Assembly (NCBI GenBank): GCA_036924085.1
Contig: JAVGWX010000012.1
Location: 1,194,659-1,258,658 of the forward strand
DNA length: 64,000 bases
Reading direction: 5' to 3'
Source: Ariolimax columbianus
Taxonomy: Eukaryota; Mollusca; Gastropoda; Stylommatophora; Arionidae
Part shown: positions 1-11,289 of the stretch, one piece after another
Numbering within the stretch: the stretch's first letter is position 1
How the letters are laid out: every line of letters begins with the position of its first letter
Program-made: the position numbers and the translations under genes
The notes under the pieces: generated by a model
Told to the model about the DNA's origin: nothing
Seen by the model: only the letters and a program-made list of their open reading frames with translations
The model's database searches: none

Positions 1-310
1 TCCTAGCTGGTTTGAAAGCTCCCTTTTCAAACTGTTGCAACAGCTGTCGCAGCTTCCATTGGAGATCTTTTTCCTGCCGTTCCAGCCGAATGACTCTGCC
101 TGTTAGTTCTCTTAGCTGGTTTTGTAGTTGACTTCTGTCCTCCCACTTATCGCTGACTGTAGCTCGTGCCATGAAAGGCTTGTTTTTGACAAACAGTCCT
201 CCTCTTCTCCAGGAACTGTTAATATTCCGAAGAATATTAGGGCATCCGATAGACAAATGTCCAAAAGCTAGACAATGATAACATTGTTTAACATTGTCCA
301 ACCTCGACAT
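1..310 (-). CDS. Partial zinc-knuckle ORF, probably retroelement Gag-like, running off the left edge
   Basis: Read on the minus strand from an ATG at 310-308, the frame stays open to the window edge (about 103 codons). The same frame is open upstream to a TGA at 409-407, so the start is uncertain. Near the N-terminus is one clear CCHC zinc knuckle, CYHCLAFGHLSIGC (C-x2-C-x4-H-x4-C), an RNA-binding fold typical of retroelement Gag proteins. It is followed by a basic stretch and a Gln/Leu/Arg/Glu-rich segment (around residues 62-98) that could form a coiled coil. A knuckle so close to the N-terminus is unusual for Gag, where it is normally C-terminal, so this may be the last part of a spliced or degraded product. 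A candidate LTR lies directly upstream. Family not identified; a host zinc-knuckle exon remains possible. Confidence 0.45.
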   Translation of the reverse strand, partial: MSRLDNVKQCYHCLAFGHLSIGCPNILRNINSSWRRGGLFVKNKPFMARATVSDKWEDRSQLQNQLRELTGRVIRLERQEKDLQWKLRQLLQQFEKGAFKPAR

Positions 311-591
311 ATTGAATAAACCCGTCTGGCCCACCCAAAAAATTATAAGACTGTCAAGTACGCACAAAGTCTTGTCAATAATACAACAATGGGTGGAAGA
401 AAAATGTCACACTTACCAGTCAGATGATTGGAAAAGCTGTCTATGGTAACTAACACTCTAACCACTAGCTACTCCTCTATTCCTAACTACACACACAAGT
501 TATATATAACTGCGACACTTGTGTTAAACATGCGAATCAAGATCTATAGCTGCACACGCACTATATTTATAAATCTACCACGACTATCCGT

Positions 592-1579
592 GGTCAACAG
601 GCACCAAAATAATAATAACGTGTAGCAGATCCTCTATTTCTTTGCCCTGGCCGTGATCTAACTTATAACATTCTCACACTCATCCACATCATCATGACCA
701 TACTCAGTAAATGACATATCAAACAGCAGGTGGCATATTTATTATATCATACTCATATCATAGAATGAGTAGAGAAATTACAAACACAATATAATACATA
801 TCTTAACTAAACATTCTACTAAAACGGGAATTGTAAGCATTAGCTATTGATGGAATTCCCAACTATCTAAAAAACCAGTTCTATTGCCTTACAATTACAT
901 CACACACACATCGCCTTAACTGCGTCTTCAACACACCTTATCAGATACTCTTCCTCACTGAAATCCCCTCAGGCGGGCGATCTCGACATAACTCGTTCAC
1001 AATGTGTCCTTGCTTACAAACACACTTTCAGATTATCCATTAAAGCAAAACTCACACACCTATTTGAGCGATCCTGTTCTATCACTAAACATTCGTCCAA
1101 CCGTCTATCAATCGCTCCTCTATCTAAAGTCGGTGAGTTAAACATACTATCCACATTCAGTCTCTCTCTCTCTCTCTCTCAGTCTCCTACATACAGCCTC
1201 TCTCTCTCCCTCACTCTCCATCTCTCATCCAGCCTCTCGAGCTAAACTTTGTCTCGAGTTATATATCCTCAAGCAAGGCCAGAGCTTGACCAATCGATCT
1301 CAGGTATGGTCATCTTCAATTCCAATTGGAACGAAACACTTTGCACACCTGTCACTCATTCTCTCGCAGCAAGCCCCGTTGCCAATTTCGTCTGTCAATC
1401 AATCTCCCCCTACCAAAATCGGAAGGCCAGTGGTCAGTTTCTACCTGTCCACATTCCTTAACCCAACTCTGTTCTCCTTTGCTGAGACAGTGAGTGACCT
1501 TGACGTGCATTCATGTAGCTTTAAGCTTTAACATGTTCAGGCATCCTAAACTCCCCTTGCTCCGGCGGGAACTGTTACA
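592..1579 (-). mobile_element. Candidate LTR with primer-binding-like site upstream of the zinc-knuckle ORF
   Basis: On the minus strand the segment begins TGTAACAGTTCCCGCCGG at 1579, a TGT start as in many LTRs. It holds an AATAAA signal near 743-738 and is followed by TGGTGCCTGTTGACC (606-592), which resembles an LTR-retrotransposon primer-binding site and is oriented toward the ORF ending at position 1. A second LTR copy is not in the window, so the boundaries are inferred. The low-complexity sequence (TC tracts at 1161-1180) could equally be ordinary intergenic DNA. The far boundary coincides with the start of a tandem array. Confidence 0.3.
1161..1180. repeat. (TC)10 microsatellite
   Basis: Perfect TC dinucleotide run, with further TC-rich sequence to about 1240. 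Confidence 0.9.
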
Positions 1580-2262
1580 TTTAGTTCAGTGAGAACATTA
1601 AGTTTAGTTCAGTAAGAACATTAACAGTTTAGTTCAGTGAGAACATTAAGTTTAGTTCAGTAAGAACATTAACAGTTTAGTTCAGTGAGAACATTAAGTT
1701 TAGTTCAGTGAGAACATTAACAGTTTAGTTCAGTGAGAACATTGACAGTTTAGTTCAGTGAGAACATTAAGTTTAGTTCAGTGAGAACATTAAGTTTAGT
1801 TCAGTGAGGACATTAAGTTTAGTTCAGTGAGAACATTAAGTTTAGTTCAGTGAGAACATTAAGTTTAGTTCAGTGAGAACATTAAGTTTAGTTCAGTGAG
1901 AACATTAAGTTTAGTTCAGTGAGAACATTAAGTTTAGTTCAGTGAGAACATTGACTGTTTAGTTCAGTGAGAACATTAAGTTTAGTTCAGTGAGAACATT
2001 GACTGTTTAGTTCAGTGAGAACATTAAGTTTAGTTCAGTGAGAACATTAAGTTTAGTTCAGTGAGAACATTAAGTTTAGTTCAGTGAGAACATTGACTGT
2101 TTAGTTCAGTGAGAACATTAAGTTTAGTTCAGTGAGAACATTGACTGTTTAGTTCAGTGAGAACATTAAGTTTAGTTCAGTGAGAACATTGACAGTTTAG
2201 TTCAGTGAGAACATTGACAGTTTAGTTGAGTGAGAACATTGACAGTTTAGTTTAGTGAGATC
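1580..2262. repeat. Minisatellite, about 24-bp unit, about 28 copies
   Basis: The core GTTTAGTTCAGTGAGAACAT is followed by a variable linker (TAA, TAACA, TGACA or TGACT). The linker variants alternate, giving a mixed 22- and 25-bp register. The array abuts the candidate LTR end. Confidence 0.95.
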
Positions 2263-2588
2263 ATCGAAACTTCTAGAGGACGCCAACGGCTGGAAAGGTC
2301 GTTCACTTTCTGGAGTGTGGCAGCTAAAGTGACGTTATGGCCAACCCAGGTTCAGATTCAAAATCGCATTGCTTAAAATTGGTGAGTTAGCCCAACGCTA
2401 TGTCGTCGATAATCTAAGACACTTCCAACGAACCTAATTAGGCAGTAGCATGCTAAAATATAACAAGTATCTACAGCATGTTAGCAATATAATCAATACA
2501 ATTATATATCTTGACCATTTCTTGTTTAAATAATGTTCTTCTATAGTTAGAGTCGGACAAGGGCAGGAAATGTTTCCTATTGTAGCAG
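2263..2588. other. No gene recognised
   Basis: Non-repetitive sequence without a convincing ORF, splice-bounded exon or transposon motif. Confidence 0.5.
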
Positions 2589-2884
2589 GCCAGCAAGTAC
2601 CGCACGACCATGCCAGTCGCATGATCAAGTACCACTCGACCATGCCAGTCATAAAATCAAGTACCACACGACCATGCCAGTCATAAAATCAAGTACCACA
2701 CGACCATGCCAGTCATAAAATCATGTACCACACGACCATGCCAGTCATAAAATCAAGTACCACACGACCATGCCAGTCATAAAATCAAGTACCATACGAC
2801 CATGTCAGTCACAAGATCAAGTACCGCACGACCATCTCAGTCACAAGATCAAGTACCACACGACCATGCCAGTCACATGATCAA
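2589..2884. repeat. Minisatellite, 32-bp unit, about 9 copies
   Basis: The unit carries CACGACCATGCCAGTC followed by ATAAAATCAAGTACCA. Edge copies diverge (ACAAGATC, GCATGATC). Confidence 0.93.
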
Positions 2885-2991
2885 TGCTACCTCGAGACGT
2901 CACAGGAAGGACTCACACGAGGACCACGTCATTTAGCCCACCGTCTAAAGTGCACGTGGTGTCTCCAATCAATTCTCAAGATCTGCTACCT

Positions 2992-5632
2992 GTCTACTTA
3001 AGCCGCCTACCTACCTAAGCCCCTTACCTACCTAAGCCCCCGAACTGCCTACAAGCCCCCGACCTACCTACAAGCCCCCGAACTACCTACAAGCCCCCGA
3101 CCTACCTACAAGTCCCTGACCAACCTACAATCCCCCAACCTACCTACAAGCCCTTCATCTACAAGCCCCCGACCTACCTTCACATCCCTGACATACCTAC
3201 AAGCCCCCGACCTACCTACAAGTCCCCGACCTACCTACAAGTCTCCGACCTACCGACAAGCCCCCTACCGACAAGCCCCCTACCTACCTACATGCGCCAA
3301 ACCTACCTACAAGCCCCCGACCTACCTACAAGCCCCCGAATTACCTACAAGCCCCCGACCTACGAACAAGCCCCCAACCCACCTACAAGCCCTCAACCTA
3401 CCTACAGCCCCCAACCTACCTACAAGCCCCTAACCTACTTACAAGCCCTTCATCTACAAGCCCCCGACCTACCTACAAGTCTCTGACCTACCGACAAGCC
3501 CCCTACCGACAAGCCCACTACTTACAAGTCCCTGACCTACCGACAAGCCCCCTACCGACAAGCCCCCTACCGACAAGCCCCCTACCGACAAGCCCCCTAC
3601 CGACAAGCCCCCTACCTACAAGTCCCTGACCTACCGACAAGCCCCCTACCGACAAGCCCCCTACCGACAAGCCCCCAACCTACCTACAAGCCCCCAACCT
3701 ACTTTCAAGCTTCCGACCTACCTACAAGCTTCCGACCTACCTACAAGCTTCCGACCTACCTACAAGTCCCTGACCTACCTACAAGTCCGTGACCTACCGA
3801 CAAGCCCCCTACTGACAAGCCCCCGACCTACCTACAAGTCCCTGACCTACCGACAAGCCTCCTACTGACAAGCCCCCTACCGACAAGCCCCCTACCTACA
3901 AGTCCCTGACCTACCGACAAGCCCCCTACCGACAAGCCCCCTACCGACAAGCCCCCTACCTACCTACAAGCCCCCAACCTACCTACAAGCCCCCAACCTA
4001 CTTTCAATCTTCCGACCTACCTACAAGCTTCCGACCTACCTACAAGTCCCTGACCTACCTACAAGTCCCTGACCTACCTACAAGTCCCTGACCTACCGAC
4101 AAGCCCCCTACTGACAAGCCCCCTACCTTCAAGCCCCCGACCTACCTACATGCGCCCAACCTACCTACAAGCCCCCAACCTACCTACAAGCCCCCTACCT
4201 ACCTACAAGCCCCCAACCTACCTACAAGCCCCCGACCTACCTACACGCCCCCGACCTTCCTACAAGCCCCCAACCTACCTACAAGCCCCCGACCTACCTA
4301 CAAGCCCCCTACCTACCTACAAGCCCCCGACCTACCTAAAAGCCCCCTACCTACCTACAAGCCCCCGACCTACCTACAAGCCCCCGACCTACCTACAAGC
4401 CCCCTACCTACCTACAAGCCCCCGACCTAACTACAAGCTCCCGACCTACCTACAAGCCCCCGACCTACCTACAAGCCCCCTACCTACCTACAAGCACCCG
4501 ACCTACCTACAAGCCCCCGACCTACCTACAAGCCCCCGACCTACCTACACGCCCCCGACCTACCTTCAAGCCCCCTACCTACCTACAAGCCCCCAACCTA
4601 CCTACAAGCCCCCTACCTACCTACAAGCCCCCAACCTACCTACAAGCCCCCAACCTACCTACAAACCCCCCGACCTACCTACAAGCCCCCTACCTACCTA
4701 CAAGCCCCCTACCTACCTACAAGCCCCCTACCTACCTACAAGCCCCCGACCTACCTACAAGCCCCCGACCTACCTACAAGCCCCCGACCTACCTACAAGC
4801 CCCCGACCTACCTACAAGCCCCCGACCTACCTACAAGCCCCCTACCTAGCTACAAGCCCCCGACCTACCTACAAGCCCCCTACCTACCTACAAGCCCCCT
4901 ACCTACCTACAAGCCCCCTACCTACCTACAAGCCCCCGACCTACCTACAAGCCCCCGACCTACCTACAAGCCCCCTGCCTACCTACAAGCCCCCGACCTA
5001 CCTACAAGCCCCCTACCTACCTAGAAGCCCCCTACCTACCTACAAGCCCCCGACCTACCTACAAGCCCCCTACCTATCTACAAGCCCCCTACCTACCTAC
5101 AAGCCCCCGACCTACCTACAAGCCCCCTACCTACCTACAAGCCCCCTACCTACCTACAAGCCCCCTACCTACCTACAAGCCCCCTACCTACCTACAAGCC
5201 CCCTACCTACCTACAAGCCCCCGACCTACCTACAAGCCCCCGACCTACCTACAAGCCCCCGACCTACCTACAAGCCCCCAACCTACCTACACGCCCCCTA
5301 CCTACCTACAAGCCCCCGACCTACCTACAAGCCCCCGACCTACCTACAAGCCCCCTACCTACCTACAAGCCCCCGACCTACCTACAAGCCCCCGACCTAC
5401 CTACAAGCCCCCTACCTACCTACAAGCCCCCTACCTACCTACAAGCCCCCGACCTACCTACAAGCCCCCGACCTACCTACAAGCCCCCGACCTACCTACA
5501 AGCCCCCGACCTACCTACACGCCCCCGACCTACCTACAAGCCCCCGACCTACCTACAAGCCCCCGACCTACCTACAAGCCCCCGACCTACCTACAAGCCC
5601 CCAACCTACATACAAGCCCCCGACCTACCTAA
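2992..5632. repeat. Minisatellite, 19-bp unit, about 135-140 copies
   Basis: The unit is CTACCTACAAGCCCCCGAC with a G/T/A variable position. The first third is degenerate, with shortened units (CTACCGACAAGCCCC); 4150-5632 is regular. No frame of the regular part contains a stop, giving a 495-codon open frame with a 19-residue period, since three 19-bp units make 57 nt. I read this as a by-product of the repeat, not a gene. Confidence 0.95.
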
Positions 5633-5799
5633 GCTAATGAAATATAAAGACCATTCCCAACTTGACCGACTGCAGTTATCCCAGCCATGTTTCAGTGATC
5701 ACAGATTGTCTCCTCCTGTCCGCCGTCCTCGGTAGACTGTGCACACCAGTCGGGGCACTTGGTCATGTTCTTTCACAGGCTGGGCATGAGCACATAGGT

Positions 5800-6429
5800 C
5801 CTAGCCAAAAAGGTCCTAGCCATACAAATCCTTGCCAGACAGGTTCTAGCCAGACAGATCCAAGCCACACAGGTCCAAGTCACACAGGTCCAAACCACAC
5901 AGGTCCAAGCTACACAGGCCCAAGCCACACAGGTCCAAACCACACAGGTCCAAGCCACACAGGTCCAAGCCACACAGGTCCAAACTACACAGGTCCAAGC
6001 CACACAGGTTCAAGCCACACAGGTCCAAGCCACAAAGGTCCAAGCCACACAGGTCCAAGCTACACAGGTCCAAGCCACACAGGTCCAAGCTACACAGGTC
6101 CAAGCCACACAGGTCCAAGCCACACAGGTCCAAGCCACAAGGTCCAATGCTACACAGGTCCAAGCCACACAGGTCCAAGCTACACAGGTCCAAGCCACAA
6201 AGTTCCAAGCCACACAGGTCCAAGCCACACAGGTCCAAGCCACACAGGTCCAAGCCACACAGGTCCAAGCCACACAGGTCCAAGCCACACAGGCCCAAGC
6301 CACACAGGTCCAAGCCACACAGGTCCAAGCCACACAGGTCCAAGCCACACAGGCCCAAGCCACACAGGTCCAAGCCACACAGGTCCAAGCCACACAGGTC
6401 CAAGCCACACAGGTCCAAGCCACACAGGT
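5800..6429. repeat. Minisatellite, 15-bp unit, about 42 copies
   Basis: The unit is CCAAGCCACACAGGT. Because it is a multiple of three, several frames stay open on both strands (for example a Gly-Pro-Ser-His-Thr pentapeptide repeat on the + strand from an upstream ATG at 5662). Splice signals and a conserved flanking domain are lacking, so I do not call a gene. Confidence 0.95.
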
Positions 6430-6592
6430 TATAGCTGTCAGTCATTGATGGGAGTATTGGCGAAGGTGTGACGTCAGATGGACCCTGTCAAGCAAGGATC
6501 TATTGTGTCGACACTGAGCACCGAACTTTAGGGTACGGTTGGACTAGGATGATGTAGCTAGACTGAACAATTATCTAATGTCAGAGAGGCTA

Positions 6593-6972
6593 GATGTAGG
6601 CAGTGGTCTGATGTAGGCAGTGGTCTGATGTAGGCAGTAGTCTGATGTAGGCTGTGGTCTGATGTAGGCAGTGGTCTGATGTAGGCTGTGGTCTGATGTA
6701 GGATGTGGTCTGATGTAGGCTGTGGTCTGATGTAGGATGTGGTCTGATGTAGGCAGTGGTCTGATGAAGGCAGTGGTCTGATGTAGGCAGTGGTCTGATG
6801 TAGGCTGTGGTCTGATGTAGGCAGTGGTCGGATGTAGGCTGTGGTCTGATGTAGGCTGTGGTCTGATGTAGGATGTGGTCTGATGTAGGCAGTGGTCTGA
6901 TGTAGGCAGTGGTCTGATGTAGGAAGTGGTCTGATGTAGGCAGTGGTCTGATGTAGGCTGTGGTCTGATGTA
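6593..6972. repeat. Minisatellite, 17-bp unit, about 22 copies
   Basis: The unit is GATGTAGGCAGTGGTCT with CAG/CTG/ATG variants at the centre. Confidence 0.95.
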
Positions 6973-7035
6973 AAAAAAAATTTGACGAAATTAAAATAAA
7001 ACAAATCAACAACTTTAGAAGACAATTATCAGATG

Positions 7036-7340
7036 AAGGACAGATCTGGCCATGAGTGAATCTGTCACATCACAGATCTGGCCATGAGTGAATCTGTCAC
7101 ATCACAGATCTGACAATGAGTGTATCTGTCGACATCACAGATCTGACAATGAATGAATATGTCCAAATCACAGATCTGACAATGAGTGAATCTGTCACAC
7201 CAAAGATCTGGCAATGAGTGAATCTGTCACATCAAAGATCCGGCAATGAGTGAATCTGTCACATCAAAGATATGGCAAGGAGTGAATCTGTCACATCAAA
7301 AATCTGGCAATGAGTGAATCTGTCACATCAAAGATCTGAA
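7036..7340. repeat. Minisatellite, about 32-bp unit, 9-10 copies
   Basis: The unit is ACAGATCTGGCAATGAGTG followed by AATCTGTCACATC. The array ends about 50 bp before the first recognised exon, leaving just enough unique sequence for a branch point and pyrimidine tract. Confidence 0.93.
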
Positions 7341-7389
7341 ACAGACAGGATCTATAGATATGTGACGATTTGTTTTTGCGTGTTTGCAG

Positions 7390-7485
7390 GAGAAGATCTA
7401 GAGAACCTTGGAGAGAAGTTCACATTCACTGACTACATCAGGTATGAGCTTCGTCCGGCTGTGTTCACGGCTCATTGGATAGCAG
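7390..7485 (+). CDS. Dipeptidyl peptidase (S9B, DPP4/DPP6/DPP10 group), propeller exon 1 of 9 in window
   Basis: Acceptor TGTTTGCAG|GA and donor GCAG|GTAGG bound a 96-nt exon that begins with two bases of a split codon and ends with one. It reads EDLENLGEKFTFTDYIRYEL and ends TAHWIAG. This corresponds to the start of the extracellular domain of DPP4-family proteins, where a conserved 'tLtDyl' motif precedes a Trp-containing strand. The reading frame and phase continue exactly into the exon at 24320, 16.8 kb away. S9B proteins are type II membrane glycoproteins; this part begins the eight-bladed beta-propeller. The membrane-anchor exon was not found in the 7.4 kb upstream. Whether the protein is an active peptidase (DPP4/FAP) or a channel-modulating pseudoenzyme (DPP6/10) cannot be decided here. 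The long minisatellite starts about 20 bp after the donor. Confidence 0.85.
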
Positions 7486-7506
7486 GTAGGCTCTCTCATT
7501 TCGCGT

Positions 7507-9867
7507 GTGGATGTTTGTTGGTGTTTCTTGTGTAGATGTTTGTTGGTGTTTCTTGTGTAGATGTTTGTTGGTGTTTCTAGTATAGATGTTTGTTGGTGTT
7601 TCTTGTGTAGATGTTTGATGGTGTTTGTTGTGTGAATGTTTGTTGGTGTTTCTTGTATGCATGTTTGTTTGTGTTTCTTGTGTTGATGTTTGTTGGTGTT
7701 TCTTGTGTGAATGTTTGTTGGTGTTTCTTGTGTGGATGTTTGTTGGAGTTTGTGGTATTGGTGTTTGTTTGTGTTTGTTGTGTTGATGTTTGTTGGTGTT
7801 TCTTGTATGAATGTTTGTTGGTGTTTCTTGTGTGAATGTTTGTTTGTGTTTCTTGTGTAGATGTTTGTTGGTGTTTCTTGTGTGGATGTTTGTTGGTATT
7901 TCTCGTGTGGTTACTTGTTGGTGTTTCTTGTGTGGATGTTTGTTGGCGTTTCTTGTGTGGATGTTTGTTGGTGTTTCTTGTGTGGATGTTTCTTGGTGTT
8001 TCTTGTGTGAATGTGTGTTGGTGTTTCTTGTGTGAATGTTTGTTGGTGTTTCTTGTGTAGATGTTCGTTGGTGTTTCTTGTGTAGATGTTCGTTGGTGTT
8101 TCTTGTGTAGATGATGTCGGTGTTTCTTGTGTGGATGTTTGATTGCGTTTCTTGTATGAATGTTTGTTTGTGTTTCTTGTGTGGATGTTTGTTGGTGTTT
8201 CTTATGGGTAAGTTTGTTGGTGTTGGTTTTGGTGTTTCTTGTGTGAATATTTGTTGGTGTTTTTTGTGTTGATGTCTGTTGGTGTTTCTTGTGTAGATGT
8301 TTGATGGTGTTTCTTGTGTGAATGTGTGTTGGTGTTTCTTGTGTGAATGTTTGTTGGTGTTTCTTGTGTAGATGTTCGGTGGTGTTTTTGGGTAGATGTT
8401 GTCGGTGTTTCTTGTGTGGATGTTTCATTGCGTTTCTTGTATGAATGTTTGTTGGTGTTTCTTGTGTGGATGTCTGTTGGTGTTTCTTATGGGGAAGTTT
8501 GTTGGTGTTGGTTTCGGTGTTTGTTGTGTGGATATTTGTTGGATTTTGTTGTGTTGAGGTTTGTTGGTGTTTCTTGTGTAAATGTTTATTGGTGTTTCTT
8601 GTGTGGATATGTGTTGGTGTTTGTTGTGTTGATGTTTGTTGGTGTTTCTTGTGTGAATGTTTGTTGGTGTTTTTTGTTTGGATGTTTGTTTGTGTTTCTT
8701 GTGTAGATGTTTGTTGATGTATGTTGGTGTTTCTTGTGTAGATGTTTGTTGGTGTTTCTTGTGTAGATGTTTGTTGGTGTTTCTTGTATAGATGTTTGTT
8801 GGTGTTTCTTGTGTAGATGTTTGATGGTGTTTCTTGTGTGAATGTTTGTTGGTGTTTCTTTTATGCATGTTTGTTTGTGTTTCTTGTGTTGATGTTTGTT
8901 AGTGTTTCTTGTGTGAATGTTTGTCGATGTTTCTTGTGTGGATGTTTGTTGGTGTTTGTTGTGTTGATGTTTGTTGTGTTGATGTTTGTTTGTGTTTGTT
9001 GTGTTGATGTTTGTTGGTGTTTCTTGTAGGAATGTTTGTTTGTGTTTCTTGTGTGAATGTTTGTTGGTGTTTCTTTTATGCATGTTTGTTTGTGTTTCTT
9101 GTGTTGATGTTTGTTAGTGTTTCTTGTGTGAATGTTTGTCGATGTTTCTTGTGTGGATGTTTGTTGGTGTTTGTTGTGTTGATGTTTGTTTGTGTTTGTT
9201 GTGTTGATGTTTGTTGGTGTTTCTTGTAGGAATGTTTGTTTGTGTTTCTTGTGTGAATGTTTGTTGTTGTTTCTTTTTTAAATGTTTATTGGTGTTTTTT
9301 GTGTGAATGTTTGTTTGTGTTTCTTGTGTAGATGTTTGTTGGTGTTGATGTTTCTTGTTTAGATGTTTGTTGGTGTTTCTTATTTAGATGTTTGTTTGTG
9401 TTTCTTGTGTAGATGTTTGTTGGTGTTGATGTTTCTTGTTTAGATGTTTGTTGGTGTTTCTTGTTTAGATGTTTTTATTGGTATTTCTTGTGTGAATGTT
9501 CGTTGATGTTGGTGTTTCTTGTTTAGATGTTTGTTGGTGTTTCTTGTGTAGATGTTTGTTTGTGTTTCTTGTGTAGATTTTTTTGCGTGTTTCTTGTGTG
9601 AATGTTCGTTGATGTTGGTGTTTCTTGTTTAGATGTTTGTTGGTGTTTCTTGTGTAGATTTTTTTGCGTGTTTCTTGTGTGAATGTTCGTTGATGTTGGT
9701 GTTTCTTGTGTAGATGTTTGTTGGTGTTTCTTGTGTAGATTTTTGTTGCGTGTTTCTTGTGTGAATGTTTGTTGGTGTTTCTTGTGTAGATTTTTTTGCG
9801 TGTTTCTTGTGTGAATGTTTGTTGGTGTTTCTTGTGTAGATGCGTGTTGTTGTATCTTGTAGTTATT
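7507..9867. repeat. Minisatellite, 25-bp unit, about 94 copies, in DPP intron 1
   Basis: The unit is ATGTTTGTTGGTG followed by TTTCTTGTGTAG. Many copies carry TTTCTTGTGTAG, a U-rich tract ending in TAG that resembles a 3' splice site. Later copies add a 'GTTGATG' segment and TTTTTTGCGTG variants (9,340-9,830). Confidence 0.95.
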
Positions 9868-10322
9868 TGTTCTTGCTTAGCTTGTCTGTTGCAACTAATA
9901 TTGGAGAACTTTGATAATAAACTCCCCCCCCCCTTTCTCCCCCTGGCGGCCCATTCACCCACATTAAAACAGTCATGTGACCCATATCTCTAACACAGAG
10001 AGAAGCTCTAGCCGAGCAACATCTGGAGCCGTGTACATACCAACTGGTTAGCTATAAATCTGCTTCAAACTGGGACAAACGTGTGCGTGTGTGTGTGTGT
10101 GTGGGTGAGAGAGAGAGAGAGTCAAATAGCCGCACAGATTGACTTGTCAAATACAATAATGACATAAGCACAGTTCACATCCGTTCTGTGACCCAGTTAT
10201 TACCGGGTGATGGAGAGCAATCACCGAAGTCTATGCGACCCACTTCTAATCTGAAATTGCAGTGATTCTTACCGCCTTGAGTGATAGAGACACATTCCAA
10301 TGATTCTCGTCCATCTTAAGTG
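9868..10322. other. No gene recognised; contains a GT/GA microsatellite
   Basis: Holds a C-run near 9925, a (GT)n tract at about 10,081-10,103 and a GA tract just after. No exon or transposon motif seen. Confidence 0.5.
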
Positions 10323-10640
10323 ATGTTGGTGTTGTTGTTGTTGTTATCCCATATCTGCTGAGCAAGCCTGCTCTTGGCAGCCCAATGCCATTCTTATAAA
10401 GATACAGGTCTTCTTCAGTTGTGTCACTGCTCCGTACAGTGTGTTAGCAATTGTCGGTAAAGCTTGTAAGAATCTTTTCCTCATGCCCGCAAGATCCTTG
10501 CACTCAATGGGTAGGTGTCGAACTGTTTCATCAGGATGAGAGCAATGTCTGCACAAGGGCAGGTGCTGGGGATTGATGCGGTTCAAGTGGCTATTGACTT
10601 TGGTATGTCCTGTTCGGAACTGAAAGATGAGACTTTGATC
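10323..10640 (-). pseudogene. I-type LINE, C-terminal zinc-finger segment and 3' tail
   Basis: On the minus strand the reading includes HLNRINPQHLPLCRHCSHPDE, giving a Cys-x2-Cys ... His pattern, and HLPIECKDL. This is the zinc-finger-like tail found after the RNase H domain of I/Jockey-type LINE ORF2. A frameshift separates it from the matching upstream words (FRTGHTKVNS). It ends at a stop followed by GATAACAACAACAACAACACC, an A/C-rich simple 3' tail like those of I-type elements, marking the 3' end of the insertion near 10,323. Confidence 0.75.
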
Positions 10641-10696
10641 TCTTCTATGTCATCGCTACTTTTTGGCTGTGGCATTTCGCTAAAATACACTGCGAC

Positions 10697-10830
10697 CTGT
10701 TGTTCCCGTCGCCCACCTGTTGTTCCCGTCGCCCACCTGTTGTTCCCGTCGCCCACCTGTTGTTCCCGTCGCCCACCTGTTGTTGCCGTCGCCCACCTGT
10801 TGTTCTCGTCGCCCACCTGTTCATCCATAT
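10697..10830. repeat. Minisatellite, 20-bp unit, 6-7 copies, inside a LINE
   Basis: The unit is GTTGTTCCCGTCGCCCACCT. It sits between the RNase H and zinc-finger segments of the I-type LINE, so it arose within or after insertion of that element. Confidence 0.93.
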
Positions 10831-10889
10831 TTCTCTAATATTATTTTCAATAATTCGTTTTACTGTGTGGTTACTGCAGGGTCTATCCA

Positions 10890-11285
10890 ATTATTGTTTT
10901 GAGGCTCCTGTTTTTGCCAATCTGTCGGCCATCTCGTTCCCTAGTAGCCCACTATGTTCAGGGATCCATTGCAAGGTGACATATATCCCATGGGCAGTGA
11001 TGATGTTGTTGATTGCCCTCCCCACCAAGAATATCTCCTTTTCTTTGTGTAGGGTGCTACATCCAGCGCCGACTTGGTCACTAACTATCACAAAGTCCAC
11101 ATGCAACAATTCGCCCAAGTCAAGCTGTTGGTGCATAATCTCAACTGCTGTTTTTATAGCCTCGGCCTTTGCTTCAACATTTGAACGGTCTTCGCCGCAT
11201 GAATCACAAAACTCGTATTTGGATCTATCCAGGTATTTCATATACGATAAATATGGACGATTACAAAGGCAATAAGAAGAAAGAT
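10890..11285 (-). pseudogene. I-type LINE, RNase H domain remnant
   Basis: The minus-strand reading has the RNase H landmarks in order: an N-terminal Glu in NVEAKAEAIKTAVE, then VIVSDQ (where the catalytic Asp of 'SDS' is expected), then LQWIPEHSGLLGNEMADRLA, the conserved C-terminal His...Asn-Glu...Asp motif of LINE RNase H. This domain removes the RNA strand in retrotransposition of I-type LINEs. It follows the RT C-terminal piece at 11,750-12,110 in element order but is separated from it by a + strand LINE fragment. Flanking frames are broken, so it is a dead copy. Confidence 0.8.
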
Positions 11286-11289
11286 TGGT

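Noticed and set aside
455..505. tRNA-like word on the minus strand (TAGCTAGTGGTTAGAGTGTTA)
   Set aside because: It resembles a box A but has no box B or cloverleaf closure; left as part of the candidate LTR element leader.
4150..5637. 495-codon Pro/Thr/Tyr-rich frame resembling an adhesive or cell-wall protein
   Set aside because: It rotates through all three phases of a 19-bp repeat; a true protein repeat would have a unit in multiples of three and no frame rotation.
5662..6471. 269-codon + frame with a Gly-Pro-Ser-His-Thr pentapeptide repeat and a unique N-terminus
   Set aside because: The 15-bp unit opens other frames and the opposite strand equally; no signal peptide, conserved domain or splice context supports it.
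1..7389. Cytoplasmic and transmembrane exon of the dipeptidyl peptidase
   Set aside because: I searched for a hydrophobic exon with GT-AG borders before exon 1 and found none I could support; the exon is probably further upstream.
7036..9867. CRISPR array (direct repeats with spacers)
   Set aside because: No unique spacers between repeats; units abut directly, and the genome is eukaryotic. The same applies to every array in the window.
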